From the NCBI RefSeq assembly GCF_003597395.2, contig NC_133770.1, positions 201,065,780 to 201,129,779 on the forward strand: a stretch of 64,000 nucleotides of DNA, written 5' to 3'. Numbering within the stretch: the stretch's first letter is position 1; each line of letters opens with the position of its first letter. The stretch comes from Chelonoidis abingdonii. Taxonomy: Eukaryota; Chordata; Testudines; Testudinidae. The position numbers and the translations under genes were made by a program. The notes under the pieces were generated by a model. It saw only the letters and a program-made list of their open reading frames with translations, was not told the origin of the DNA and searched no databases. Shown here piece by piece: positions 32,890-43,929 of the stretch.

Positions 32890-33775
32890 TCTCCAGGTGT
32901 TATACCAATATAATAAAAACCAGCAGGATCTTATTAAGAGGGATAAGGCAAAGATGCCACATTTATTGCAAACATAATAATAAAGCAAAAGATAAAAGCA
33001 AACAACGTTGTTACCTATTTCTATCACTACTTATTTCTTATACACACACACACACACATATATATATTCATTCACACAATCATTCATTCAGGTTCTGTAT
33101 AGGTGTTATAGTTACCAGCCTAGAAGATGCTCATGCCAAGTTACTGGCCAAGTATCTTGGTCATGAGGATGGAGCCGAATCTGTATCAAATGCACCTGAT
33201 GCTCCTGGAGGCTGGCAGCAGAACCATAGACTCAAAGTCCTCAGTTTTTAGAGTCTATTTTTATAGGAATTAATTCCTATGTTAGTCTATGGCAACCGTT
33301 TCACATTCCTGGTGGCTCCACACTGTTTAAAGTGGCACATTCCTTTCAAGTGTTTGGGGTGGATCCCAGTTTACCGTCTGGGGGTTGTCTGGTGGTCCAT
33401 TTGACACATTCTTTGGCCAATGGATCCCTTCCAGGCTGGCACCTCCCTAACCATTCACGTACATCAAACATTCATCAACATACATTCCATATCTTAACCA
33501 TATTTTAATTGACTGTCTCCATCACTTTTGGGGTGTGTGTTAATTCCTATGAGATTCCAGGCCCTGTAATCACAGAGGGTGGGAGTCTGTTTATTTACAT
33601 TGTATCAATTACAGCTTAAGGCTAGCATAGTGTTTACTTCAAGAACAAAGTTAATTAACTTGTTTGTAAGTTTTACATAGTAATAGAGTATCTTTCACAG
33701 GACAGATATAATCAGTGTTTTCTGCAGACAGGAGCCCACAAGCCCCAACAGAAGAACTAAAAGACCTCTGCACTT
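32890..33775 (-). repeat. Probable solo LTR or LTR-retroelement fragment
   Basis: The block from GCAGGATCTTATTAAGAGGG through GGCAAAGATGCCACATTTAT to GGCTCCTGTCTGCAGAAAAC (minus strand) looks to me like a long terminal repeat that recurs in turtle genomes, in antisense orientation. Positions 33040-33066 hold a CA then TA microsatellite. TG...CA borders and a target duplication could not be fixed, and no coding region adjoins it, so class and limits are uncertain. Confidence 0.45.
33040..33066. repeat. CA/TA microsatellite
   Basis: (CA) repeats passing into (TA) repeats inside the probable LTR fragment. Confidence 0.9.
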
Positions 33776-34693
33776 GGTGAAACTGGAGGGGGTCACTGTC
33801 ACTTGGAGGAATCACTGTTAGTACCCTCTTTAATATCCCTACATAGGCTTGGAATACTAGTAAAAACTGAATTTGAAATAGCTTTCACTTACAATCATAT
33901 CAAATATCTCTCTATAACTAAATATAAAGTATAAGTTTGCCGCTTATAATTCCAGACCAAAATGTACTGTCTTTCTATGACTAGTATGTGTGTTTTTGTA
34001 TATTCAAAGTTATTTGCATTGTTTGTCTTAGACTAAAGTGTACTATTCATGTACAACCTTCATGCCACTAATACACGTACATTTCATGCAATCCAATATG
34101 AACTGTGCAGCCAGGAGATGCTCATCTATTGACTAATTTCAGTTTTCTTTCAAGATGGCAATAGCAGTACTTGGTACCAATTTGGTCATAGATGTTAAAT
34201 GCAGGGAGGCTTTAGGACAAAACAGAGAAAAAGCTTATTTTATAGCCAGCAAGGAGCAGATATTGAAACATGGTAAATAATGTTAAACATGATGAATTGC
34301 AACTACAGAAAAGTATTCACATTCCTATATGAGATCACGGTCTCTGCAGAAAGGAGTGTATTGCAATTACCAGTGTACATTTAAGTGATTGGAGAATGTG
34401 GAACTTCCAGACACCATTTTTAAGGTCTCCATAGTATTAACTTAAAAACTAATTGAAAAAAAGAGAACTGAATGCACCCAGTATGCTTTCTGTTTGGCGC
34501 CAACTCCAACTGGATTTTATCTAACTGAAAAGTGAAAGCATTGAAGTTTGTTCTAATGTCAGGCAGAGGATTCCTTCATTCAACTAATTAATTTCAAATG
34601 AAGAAAATTTATTGGACCCAGCCTCTACAGAGATTTGAAGGGTGCACACAACAAACCTGGGGAGAAATTATTTAAGGTATATATGTATGAACA
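33776..34693. other. No recognised feature
   Basis: AT-rich; nothing supported. Confidence 0.45.
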
Positions 34694-34970
34694 ATGATGG
34701 TCAGGGCTGCTCAGAGGAGGGGGCAAGTGGGGCAATTTGCCCCAGGCTCCGGGCCCCACCGGAGCCCCCACTAGAGTTTTTTGGGGGCCCTGGTGCAGGG
34801 TCCTTCTCTTGCTCCGGGGGACCCGGAAAACTCTTGCAGGGCCTGGGCCCCCGGAGCTTCTTCCGCTCCGAGTCTTTGGCAGCAATTCGGCAGTGGGGGG
34901 TCCTTCCGCTCCGGGATCTGCTGCCGAAGACCCAAGCCCCCTGAATCCTCTGGGAGGCCCTGATGATGAT
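34694..34970. mobile_element. GC-rich hAT MITE (body 34702-34962)
   Basis: Starts CAGGGCTGCTCAGAGG and ends CCTCTGGGAGGCCCTG, an imperfect inverted repeat. Flanks ATGATGGT (34694-34701) and ATGATGAT (34963-34970) match at 7 of 8. The interior includes GGCAAGTGGGGCAATTTGCC and a GCTCCGGG-rich stretch. No coding capacity. Confidence 0.8.
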
Positions 34971-35333
34971 TAAAGCTAGAAAAGAAAATTTTGGGATGAA
35001 TATCAGAAAAGCATGCTTGTAAATTTATCAGAAAAGTGGTGGAGTCCCAAAATTGAATTATTTAATACTGGCTTGCACAAAACAATATAAAACATACCAG
35101 TCTTTCAGCTGAAAAGGGACATCCCTTCCTTAGAGAGGAGAGTGCATGTGGCAGAAGTCTTCGCTAAGAACAATACCCACTAACAGCATTCAGGTCTACA
35201 TTTCTCAAGTCACCCATGGTTTTTTCTCATAGACAGAAAAAAAATTGTAAGAAGGCAACTCAATAAACCTTGTAAAAAGTAACAGAGCAACAAGCATGAG
35301 GCGTGGCCTCAACCGGAAGATGGGGTGCCTCTC
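34971..35333. other. No recognised feature
   Basis: AT-rich spacer; may hold the remainder of the LTR split by the adjoining array, but I cannot show this. Confidence 0.35.
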
Positions 35334-36016
35334 AAGATTTAAAGGCCCTGGGGCACGGCTGTGGCTGGGAGCCCCAGGGCCTTTAAATCAACCCGGGGCT
35401 CCCAGCTGAAGAGGTGGCTGGGAGCCCCCGGGACTCAGGGGCAAATTAAAGGGCCCTGGGCTCCAGCTGCTGCGGAGTTCCAAGCCCTTTAAATCCACCC
35501 CACAGATCTGGCTGCCGGAGCTGTGGGCAGAATTCAAAGGGTTCTGGGCTGCCCGCAGTCACGGGAGCTCCGAGCCCTTTAAATCCCAGCCCCAGCCTGG
35601 CCGCCGGAGCCACGGGTGGGATTTAAAGGGCTTTAGGCTGCCCACAGCCATGGGAGCTCTGAGCTTGGCTGCCGGAGCCGCTCGTGGGATTTAAAGGGCT
35701 CTGGGCTGCCCACAGCCGCAGGAGCTCTGAGCCCTTTAAATCCTGGCCTGAGCCCAGCTGCAGGAGCTGCTGGCGTAATTTAAAGGGCTTTGGGCTGCCC
35801 GCAGCTGCGGGAACTCTGAGCCCTTTAAATCCGGTCCCAGCCCAGCCGCCCGAGCCATGGGCAGGATTTAAAGGGCTCTGGGCTGCCCGCTGCTGCGGGG
35901 AGCCCAGGGCCCAGGGCCCTTTAAATCCCTGCCACAGAAGCCGGTGCAGTCCATCACGGTTTACTGGCTCTTGCTGGTACGCTGTACCGGACCATACCAG
36001 CTTACTTTCACCTCTG
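35334..36016. mobile_element. Expanded GC-rich dyad element related to 24838-25160
   Basis: Roughly ten alternating GATTTAAAGGGC and GCCCTTTAAATCC blocks, spaced 40-70 bp, are separated by GGGCTGCCCGCAGC-like phrases. The last ~75 bp, with CTGGCTCTTGCTGGTACG and ending TTACTTTCACCTCTG, matches the end of the hAT MITE at 24838-25160, so this looks like a copy with an amplified interior. The left terminus is unclear. A 299-codon minus-strand frame crossing it into the LTR is a composition artefact. Confidence 0.6.
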
Positions 36017-36533
36017 CTCTTTCGCTGTTGAGAGAGAAAGACCTGGCTACCTGCAAGTTGAGAAGGGTACCTGAGGTGGAGCAGTGCTGGGGAAGGGCAG
36101 AAGGAGCTGGGAGCTCCAGCCAAGAAAAATCCCAGGCTGCAGGCCTTGCTAAAAGGGCCAAATAGATACTGGGGCTGCAGAGGGGAAGCCAAGAGATACG
36201 CAAAGGCAGCAGATCCTAACCCTCTTGCTGATGATGAGTGGTTTACAGACTGCAGTCTGCCCCAGGGAGTGGGGGCTAGATGATGACTGGCAGTAGCCAC
36301 TGAAGCAAGGTGGGGATAGAGGGTTGGGGGTTCCCCTGGGAGGGGAGATCCAGAGGGAGGGGGTACTGTGGTGGGCAGAACCCCTGGGCAAAGGGCACCA
36401 GGGTCTGGGAGGGACACTGGGCCAGCAGCAGGCGAGACACCAGCCTGCAGAGGGCGCTCTGGGCTGGAAAGAGCTAATTCCTGAAACAGCCAGCAGGAGG
36501 TTCCGCGCCAGTGAATCTCCACCCCGCCACAGG
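36017..36533 (-). repeat. LTR fragment of an endogenous retroelement, antisense
   Basis: On the minus strand the sequence starts TGTGGCGGGGTGGAGATTC at 36533 and runs to GAGAGACAAGGT-like sequence near 36020, where the dyad element interrupts it. The TG start, the GC-rich U3-like lead and an absence of coding signal suggest an LTR of a kind I recall from turtle genomes. The 3' terminus is not identifiable. No internal retroviral gene is present. Confidence 0.5.
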
Positions 36534-36720
36534 TGGGAATAATTAAAAAGTCATCTTTTTGTCAACATTCACTGAACAAATACATTCATTGGGATATTTT
36601 CCAAAGGCTCACACGTTGAAATAAATGCAACTATAAATAGCTTGGAGACCTAGAGTATGGTACATTGTCAAATGTTGATTGGAAAAGCCACAATTTACAT
36701 GTACAACACATGGGATAACA

Positions 36721-36780
36721 TCCTGGCCCTACTGAAGTCAATGGGAGTTTTGTCTGACTTCAGTAGGACCAAGATTTCAC
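36721..36780. repeat. Short hairpin repeat
   Basis: CCTGGCCCTACTGAAGTCA (36722-36740) is mirrored by TGACTTCAGTAGGACCAAG (36754-36772) with three mismatches. Copies of this type, built on GAAGTCAATGG, are frequent in sauropsid DNA; scraps occur at 7915, 14700 and 17795. Confidence 0.65.
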
Positions 36781-36844
36781 TCACAATTTTCAAGTTATAA
36801 TTTCATTATTTCTAAAGCAAATCTTATCTCAAATGCTGTTACTA

Positions 36845-36941
36845 AGGGCTAAGCATCAGATCATCAGCTGCTGCAACTCAGCGTAGCTCCACTGATGTAA
36901 ATGAAGGTATGCTAGTTTACACCTGATGATGATCTGGCCCT
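36845..36941. repeat. Hairpin MITE-like repeat, ~97 bp
   Basis: AGGGCTAAGCATCAGATCAT at the left is mirrored by GATGATGATCTGGCCCT at the right, with GCGTAGCTCCACTGATGTAA in the middle. The recalled consensus is a nearly perfect palindrome, so this is a decayed copy. Confidence 0.6.
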
Positions 36942-38531
36942 CAATTCATGAGAAGATTGATGTTTCAGAAATAACTAATTTGTGAGTTATCACAGGCCAA
37001 ACAAGTCCTACCTAACAATAGTCAACATTAAACAACAGCCCACCATGTTTTCCCACTGTAATACCTCCAAAACAGCCTAACACATTTTTACAGATCTTTC
37101 CAAAAAAGATTTACCTTTGATCTGAGAAAAAGCATGAGCATCTCCGAACAAGGATATATTTTAAAAAAGAGAGAGAGAGACAAATGGACTTTTAATGGAA
37201 GTACCTCCTTATCCAGCACTTTCAAGGCACAATAGCACCAGTATGATATTGACAGCTTCCAAAATTTCTATATTTCTCAAATCTAACAAACAAACAGCAG
37301 CAAGTTCCCAAGCTTTATAGGTAAACACCAAGAGAATTTCGCTGTGCAATAGACTACTGGGGCTTTAATTTTGACAGTAATGTTCAAATTAGCAAGTGAC
37401 TTCCGGCAACCTACCTGAAACCTAGTGGTATTAGATGGATATTGAACATATTGGTATATTCATCTCTCATAATGAACTTTTGCACTGAATGAAATTACTT
37501 ACCATATTCTGTTACTTATTGAAAAAGAGAACACACAACATTCCTGACTGGCAAGTTTTCATTCCAAACCAGTATCCTCCTTTCTTACCATATCACTAGA
37601 TATTACACGATATAGGAATGCTTCAGGCTCCAGGTAAGTATATATAACTGTATACATTATTTTCTATGCCCATATAAATATACTAGTCAGTTGAAAACCC
37701 CTTCATTCAATGACTGGTTCAGACTTTCAGAAAAGACTTTAAATGGTTAATCTATTTATAGCACCATGTACTGCACACTATGTAAGTAGTCAAATGCAAC
37801 TGAGACTGAATAGTGACAGAAAATGAAATATAGACCTGGTGTTTCAGGTTAGGTGCAGTAAATTACCATGTTATTCATTTAAATCTCTCCAGTCATACAT
37901 CATCTGTCAATACCCCAAATTCCATCTATAAATTAATGTCAGAGGTTTTTGCGCTGCCTCTAAATGTACACTATTTTCAAGGGAGGCCAGGAGCTGCCGA
38001 AGTCACATGGTTTAACAATATGACACACGTTTTCACAAACCCTGAAAGTGCTAACCCATACTCCAGGAAGATGAGTAGAGACCCTCATGCCTTAGCTGAT
38101 GTCTGATTTTCCAAGTTCCTCATCATTGCTATCATACCACATGTGATGTCTTGCCTGGTTACATACTACCAGATTCTGATGTCCTGAATGTAGCAGAACT
38201 GGCAAATGTGCTTCAGCCCAGAAATGAGGTATGTTTTCAGACAGATATAGGTAGAGTTATGTGTTTCTATCAGACTATTATTAGGTATGTTTGTATGGAA
38301 ACAACATTTTTAAGAGTCCATCTGCTCCTGCTATTTTTTCCTCAACTGAAGTCCTAATAATGAGTTCATGACAGCATAGTAGAAGGATTAGGAGTTTGGA
38401 TGAGTGATAAGCAGAATAAATAGATGAACTTAAAAACAAAAATGCTGTTTTAATATGAATATCCTCAATAATAATAATATAAAAATGAGAAGAGACATAA
38501 AATAAGTGATATGCAATATGAGCAGGATTAT

Positions 38532-38687
38532 CTCAAAATAGATTGCCAGACGTATTGGAGCATGAGATTTCGTGGGTGAATATCATGCTCCAATACGTCT
38601 GTTAGTCTATAAGGTGCCACAGGACTCTTTGCTGCTTTTACAGATCCAGACTAACACGGCTACCCCTCTGATACTCAAAATAGATTG
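38532..38687 (+). mobile_element. Penelope-like element, shortest palindromic copy (body 38546-38673)
   Basis: Flanked by a perfect 14-bp duplication CTCAAAATAGATTG (38532-38545 and 38674-38687). It starts with an inverted arm: CAGACGTATTGGAGCATGA (38547-38565) is exactly mirrored at 38583-38601. It then runs through CTATAAGGTGCCACAGGACT to the end CGGCTACCCCTCTGAT. The loop keeps only part of the hammerhead region (TTTCGTGGGTGAATAT), so the catalytic CTGANGA box is gone. The exact duplication and perfect arms suggest a recent insertion. Confidence 0.8.
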
Positions 38688-38973
38688 TTTTCTAAGATTG
38701 CCCTGAGGTATCAAGAAATCCTGCCACAAATACTTGCTTTATGAAGTTTCTGGAAACAGATATATCTGTAAATTCCATTTCCTTTTACTACATATGTAAG
38801 TGGTACTACTCATGTGAGTAAGGTGAAAAGGATTTGGTTCCAGTTCCCAAAAAGCAAATGTGGATGATACTCTCAATTTCCTTGTCAACTCTGTCCTTCA
38901 CTTCATCACACAAAATAATCAGTTCTTCATAACAGTGTGTCTTAATCTCTCATATGTTTTCCACAAGCTTCTA

Positions 38974-39046
38974 AGGGGCAGATGCGCGCCTGGTAATTGA
39001 CTTCAATAGGCCTAAGACAATTTATACCAGTTGAGGATCTGCCCCT
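38974..39046. repeat. Short hairpin repeat with 10-bp ends
   Basis: AGGGGCAGAT (38974-38983) and ATCTGCCCCT (39037-39046) are perfect inverted repeats around TTGACTTCAATAGG. Same class as 36845-36941. Confidence 0.6.
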
Positions 39047-39204
39047 AAGTATTTCATTCCAGAGAACTACATACTGTAAATTAAATGTTTATTATTATTA
39101 TGACCTACAAAAACAAAACTATGTTAAAAGTACTTTGCCACCTGAAAACTAAGGACTCCAAAGTTCAGAAATGACAAATCAGTCTCCCATGGAACTTTAA
39201 TTGA

Positions 39205-39330
39205 ACTCCCTTGCATGTATACATTCTGATAGTTTTGCCCAGCATCACACAAGAAATCTAGGTCAAGGACAGGACTAAAATCCAGCTCACTTGGGTCCCA
39301 GTCCAGTGCTTTCAACACAAGAGAATATTC
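39205..39330 (+). repeat. SINE-like fragment
   Basis: AGCATCACACAAGAAATCTA, then GACAGGACTAAAATCCAGCT, resembles the part of sauropsid MIR-like SINEs that reads CACACAGGAAGTCTGTGGCAG and GAATTGAACCCAGGTCTCC. Diverged; family name uncertain. Confidence 0.4.
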
Positions 39331-39403
39331 TGTCTCCTCCTGCAGTGCCCTGCATCATTCATTGCTCTTCCCATGCACTGAATTAGGAAGAAGTCCTATG
39401 AAA

Positions 39404-39545
39404 AAAATAGCATATGGCTATATAATTAAAGACTGCAACAATGCATAACACAAGGGGTGTGAATTAAGCTTGAATGGGCAGTTTTAATTCAGGCATTTCC
39501 TAACTTTAGTGCTTGACTTTGTACCCTCAACACTCTTTTCATACA
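39404..39545 (+). repeat. Dispersed repeat family X, copy 1
   Basis: ATAATTAAAGACTGCAACAA, then AGGCATTTCCTAACTTTAGT and GCTTGACTTTGTACCC in this order. The same order is seen at 48085-48210 (plus) and 54585-54725 (minus). Coding is absent. I cannot assign a superfamily. Confidence 0.55.
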
Positions 39546-40246
39546 TATTTTTTGGATCTAATAATAATATATAATTGACTTACTTTACATAACACACATT
39601 ATATATTCTCTATTTTCTGCTAAAACAGCATAAGGTTATGTGGTCTAACTGCCAATTACAGTAGTTATTCTGATCACCATTTCAAATACAGTAGCTGGCT
39701 GGAATTAACTAAAATAGCATAACAGCATCAAGTTACTATAGCAAAGAAACAGATGACACAGGAGAATAGAAACACCATAATATTCATAAAGACAAGTGAA
39801 TTAATTCTTAATTCATAGTGGAAAGTTGGTAAGTGTTGATTTTAATATAACCATTTGGAGTACAGGATTTAGCATGAGCTGTAGAAATGTTCTGTGTAAT
39901 TCCGAGGGCTCTTTAGCGACTGTTAACACAGATGTTTCAGAATACTTTTAAACAAAAGAACTCCATTTGTGTGCAGCCCTCATCCTTTTCCCCAATAGCT
40001 TTGCTCAGAATAATCTGCTTCGCTCCTGATTAACCGCCAGCAAATTCCCACCCGTAGCAATGCATCTTAATTGAAAAAATATACAATACGGAAAATGTGT
40101 ATGCCAGCTTATAAGATATATAAAATAAGCAACAGTATGAATATTTTCAAGATTGTTTGAAGTGGGGAGAAGTGAAATTAATGGATTTGTTCATGACCTC
40201 CAACACAGATTGTCTATTTTTATGTAGTGTGGAAAGCCACCTACTC
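39546..40246. other. No recognised feature
   Basis: AT-rich; nothing supported. Confidence 0.45.
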
Positions 40247-40318
40247 GGTAGATCTCAAGGCCAGAAGAGACCATTGCAGTCACCTAGTCTGATATTCTGT
40301 ATAATACAGGCCTTAGAA
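40247..40318 (-). repeat. CR1 LINE 3'-tail fragment
   Basis: CTCAAGGCCAGAAGAGACCA, then CACCTAGTCTGATATTCTGT, is the reverse complement of the CR1 3' untranslated end (compare the plus-strand tail at 19369). Severely 5' truncated. Confidence 0.65.
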
Positions 40319-40538
40319 GTCCCCAAAAATAACTACATGTACATAGAAGGTCAGAATACAAAAATAGTGTCCTGCTATTTTTGTTGCATCCACAAAATAT
40401 GAGGATCTAGAAAAGGATGAGAAGAGTGGAAAATATACATAATCCCCCCCTTCCATTAATAAAATTTTCAAAGTATTTCAATTTTTCTGACCAGCACTAG
40501 TGACTGTTCACCTTGTATGCAAATACCCATGTGTGTAT

Positions 40539-40690
40539 TAGGGTGACAAGACACCCTAATGCATGTGTGTATTAGGGTGACAAGTGTGAAAAATCAGGAT
40601 GGGGGTAGAGGGTAATAGGTGCCTATATAAGACAAAGCCCCAAATATCAGGACTGTCCCTATAAAATTGGGACATCTGTTCACCTCGGTA
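40539..40690. mobile_element. Short hAT-like MITE with duplicated left end
   Basis: TAGGGTGACAAG at the left, GACTGTCCCTATAAAATTGG and GGGACATCTGTTCACC at the right match a short non-autonomous element whose intact ends read TAGGGTGACCAGA. The left end is present twice: GTGTGTATTAGGGTGACAAG occurs at 40531-40550 and 40565-40584, with an inverted ACACCCTAAT between them. Confidence 0.55.
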
Positions 40691-40717
40691 TCCAGATTTA
40701 TATTTTATGAAATGAAG

Positions 40718-40945
40718 TCCTATGACTAAGACATGGTAATTGGTACTGGGGCATCTGGATTCTGTTGCCAGTCTTTCTCTGAGACCAGGGAAATTCAGTT
40801 AAACTACTTTCTATTTCCTCATCTGTAAAGTTCGGGGAGGGGAGTGGAAATACCTCCAAGTACCTCACAAGAATGTTTTGAGACAATGTTTATAAAACTT
40901 TATTGAGATTCCTAGATGGAAGGCACTATAAAAGAGAAAAACAAT
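40718..40945 (+). repeat. MIR-like (CORE-SINE) fragment
   Basis: CTGGATTCTGTTGCCAGTCT, TTTCTATTTCCTCATCTGTA, CTCACAAGAATGTTTTGAGA and GGAAGGCACTATAAAAGAG follow MIR order. Old and diverged. Confidence 0.6.
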
Positions 40946-41865
40946 GTTATTATTTTTCTGCATAAACCATATTATGGTCTACCACTGACACCTCTTTTTG
41001 AAAGGTTATCCTATAGCGTATGAAGAGTATGCTGACATCCTGAGATATACAGCATGAAGGCAACTTAAAATTTTTAGTGCTTTAGTATCTTAGTAATTTT
41101 TAAAGAAATGTATACATGATAAAATGTTGATCTCTTAAGTTGTTCATTCATTATATCTTATTTAGAACTACTTCAGCTTTGCATAGGGACTCATATTTAT
41201 GTCATGAATATGGAAAAGGGAAGATAATATCTTAAAATTTCTGCTGCAGAGGACACAATTATTTATGGTAGATTACATTTGGCAAGTCTCTTGAGAAACT
41301 CTAAATTGAATCAGAAAGAAGTTTTATTATATATAGATGCACAATGTATGAAAAATATCAGATTTCAATTTTTCCATAAACAATCAGAGGCTAAAGAACA
41401 ACTTTTATTCTCACTAGCTAGCTAAATGTTGGACCACGTTGCAGGATTTTATTTTTTGTATGTGTTTACATCATGTCATTGGTATAGATTTTACTTAGGT
41501 ATAGAATACGGAGGTTGCCATAATACAGAGATTGAAACACTTATCACACTACTAGCTAGAGGAAGACATGAAACATACGGATCTCCCACTGCCTCAATAG
41601 TAAGATCCAGAGGCAAGGGCCAAATGAGAAGTTCAGATCCTCACTCTCCCACAATAGGAAGGGCGAGGGTGCTAAGCTTCATGTGTTAGGGTAGTGGCTT
41701 TGGTCTGCTCTGTAACTCACATCTTTCATACTAAACTCTGATTAACAGGTAACAGATACAGTTGAACCTCCATCATCTGCTGGCAGTCAGATGAAATTTT
41801 CTGCCTCTTTGTTGCCTTCTAGAACTTCTTAACCTCTGACTGAGTTATTGAAGTCCTCAAATCAT
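40946..41865. other. No recognised feature
   Basis: AT-rich; the 87-codon frame at 41426-41689 has no recognisable domain. Confidence 0.4.
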
Positions 41866-42800
41866 GATTTAAAGACTTCGCGTTACAGAGAATCCACCAT
41901 TTACACTAGTTTAAACCTGCAAGTGAACCGTGCCCCATGCTGCAGAGTAAGGCAGCAAAAAAACCAAAGAAGACTCTCTGCCAATCTGAGCCAGGGTAAA
42001 ATTCCTTCCTGCCCCTAAATATGGCGGTAAGTTAGACCCTGAGCATTTCGGCAAGACCCAACAGAGAGACACCAGGAAAGAATTCTCTGTAGCGACTCAG
42101 AGACCTCCTCATCTTGATCACAAGCCATTGGGGATATTTGATACTAGCAGTTGCAGATCAGCTATATTCCACTGTAAGCAGCCTCATCGTACCTTCTCCT
42201 TCATAAAACTATCAAGCTCAGTCCTGAAGCCAGTTAGTTTTTTTTGCCTTCACTGCTTCCCTTGGAAGGCTGTTCCAAAGCTTCACTTCTCTGATGGTTA
42301 GAAACTGTCATCTAATTTCAAGCCTAAACTTCTGAATAGCCAATTTATATCCATTTCTTCTTTTGTCAGCATTGGCACTTAACTTAAATAACTCCTCTCT
42401 CTCCCAGATACTTATCCCTTTGATGTATTTATAGAGAGCAATCACGTCTTCTCTCAGCCTTTGTTTGGTTAGGCTAAACAAGCCAAGCTCTTTGAGACTC
42501 CTTGGATCATCCTAGTAGCCCTTCTCTGCATCTTTTCAGTTTGAATGAATCTTTCTTAAACATGACAGACCAGAACTGCACAGAACTTCCATATGGGGTC
42601 TCAGCAGTGCTTTGTATAATAGTACTAACACTCCCCTCTCTCTACAGGAAATACCTCACTTAATGAATCCTAGAATCGCATTAGCCTCTTTCACACCAGC
42701 ATCATACTGAGGGCTCATAGCTGTCCTGTGATCAACCAATATACCCAGATCTTTCTCCTCCTCTGTTGCTTCCTACTGATAAGTCCCCAGCTTATAACAT
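41866..42800 (-). mobile_element. CR1-type LINE, 3' part, degraded
   Basis: On the minus strand it covers the ORF2 end (remnants around TCACAGGACAGCTATGAGCC and AAGCTTTGGAACAGCC) and a long 3' untranslated region with AGGAAGGAATTTTACCCTGG. Read forward, CTTGGAAGGCTGTTCCAAAG, TCTGATGGTTAGAAACTGTC and GGCTAAACAAGCCAAGCTCT are typical antisense CR1 phrases. It is cut at about 42800 by the Penelope-like fragment. Many small indels leave no usable frame. Confidence 0.75.
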
Positions 42801-42927
42801 CAGAGGGGTAGCCGTGTTAGTCTGGATCTGTAAAAGCAGCAAAGAATCCTGTGGCACCTTATAGACTAATAGACGTATTGGAGCATGAGCTTTCGTGGGT
42901 GAATACCCACTTCATTGGATGCATGCC
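42801..42927 (-). mobile_element. Penelope-like 3'-end fragment
   Basis: On the plus strand, CAGAGGGGTAGCCGTGTTAG to CACTTCATTGGATGCATG is the reverse complement of the family's 3' end. It has no inverted arm, unlike the other three copies. No clear target duplication. The minus-strand hammerhead region has a perfect stem II (GTGGGT/ACCCAC) and GAAA, but the first box reads CCAATGA, so it should be inactive. Confidence 0.7.
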
Positions 42928-43929
42928 AGTTGAAGAACTCTATTAAAAAAAATCTATCTACTTCATCAATCTTATAAAAGCTGCTGTATTCACTGTTAAA
43001 AGAATTATGCATAATTTTCTAGATGACTAGTTTAAACAAACAACAAAAACAGCAATATTCTCCCATAATGACAAGGCCAGGTGGAACAACTTGAAAAAAA
43101 TGATTCACATGAAGAATACGAAATAATCTTCCTTTTTACACTGAAAAGTTAAGGTGACAGTTTGGACATGACTATTAATGACATTTTATAAAAGTGAACA
43201 GGTATTTCCCTATGCTCTAAAGTTATTAGTTGTATTTTTTAACTACTGGAAAAAGGGATGGGGAAAGAGTTGACTTCTGATCATTATGTGTACCCAAACA
43301 ATAGGTGGATAAATACCTCTTTCCTGGAACACTGAACGATGCCACAAAAGACCATAAATACAGCAATTCCAACACAAAATCAGAACCATTCACTTTTGAT
43401 TATTGAGCTCAGATTTCACTAAAGCCTATATTACAGCAGATATGCACACAAAAGCCCAATTAGAACTGGTTGAGCGGGGGAAGCAGGATGTCACCCCAGG
43501 ATAAATCCACAGAACACAGAGGCTATTGTCAATGTTAATTGATTCTCACCTGCCCATCACTGGGAAGCAGGATCTTTTCAAAAGGAACAGAAAGTAAAAA
43601 GATGCTCTCAAGGTGGGACCTGCCACTGTGTCAGACAAAGGAGTCAGACGTTAGGATGTGCTCTCTGGATACACATAAGCCCATAGCTTTTGCTTTTCTG
43701 TAGCTCAAACTGAGACAGCCTACCCGATTATCTTTTGGGAAAAGTAACTCAGGATATGATCAGACAATCATTGATATTTGTTTTGTCTTTTTCTCTGTTT
43801 TCAAACAAAACTCGACCTATGTGAATTTGTTTGTAAGTTTGGAATGCCCATGAAGTTCCACCTCTGAAGTGAAAAAGTGCAGCTATTTATCCAGCCATTG
43901 CATACCTTCCCTATGGAGTACCTGCACTG
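42928..43929. other. No recognised feature
   Basis: AT-rich between two CR1 pieces on the same strand. It shows no reverse transcriptase remnants, so the flanking CR1 pieces may be independent insertions. Confidence 0.4.

Larger units (their letters stand above)
36534..38531. other. No gene; two hairpin repeats (listed separately) in AT-rich DNA
   Basis: Apart from the dyads at 36721-36780 and 36845-36941, I see nothing to support. A short GA run is at 37169-37181. Confidence 0.45.

Noticed and set aside
35334..36016. Possible CRISPR-like regular repeat array
   Set aside because: Repeats are alternating inverted dyads of uneven spacing in a eukaryotic hAT-like element, with no constant direct repeat and unique spacers.
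35623..36522. A 299-codon minus-strand open frame
   Set aside because: It crosses the dyad array and an antisense LTR fragment; the peptide is low-complexity with TTTAAA-derived repeats and no domain.
41426..41689. 87-codon plus-strand frame considered as a host exon
   Set aside because: No domain, no supported splice sites and AT-rich chance composition.
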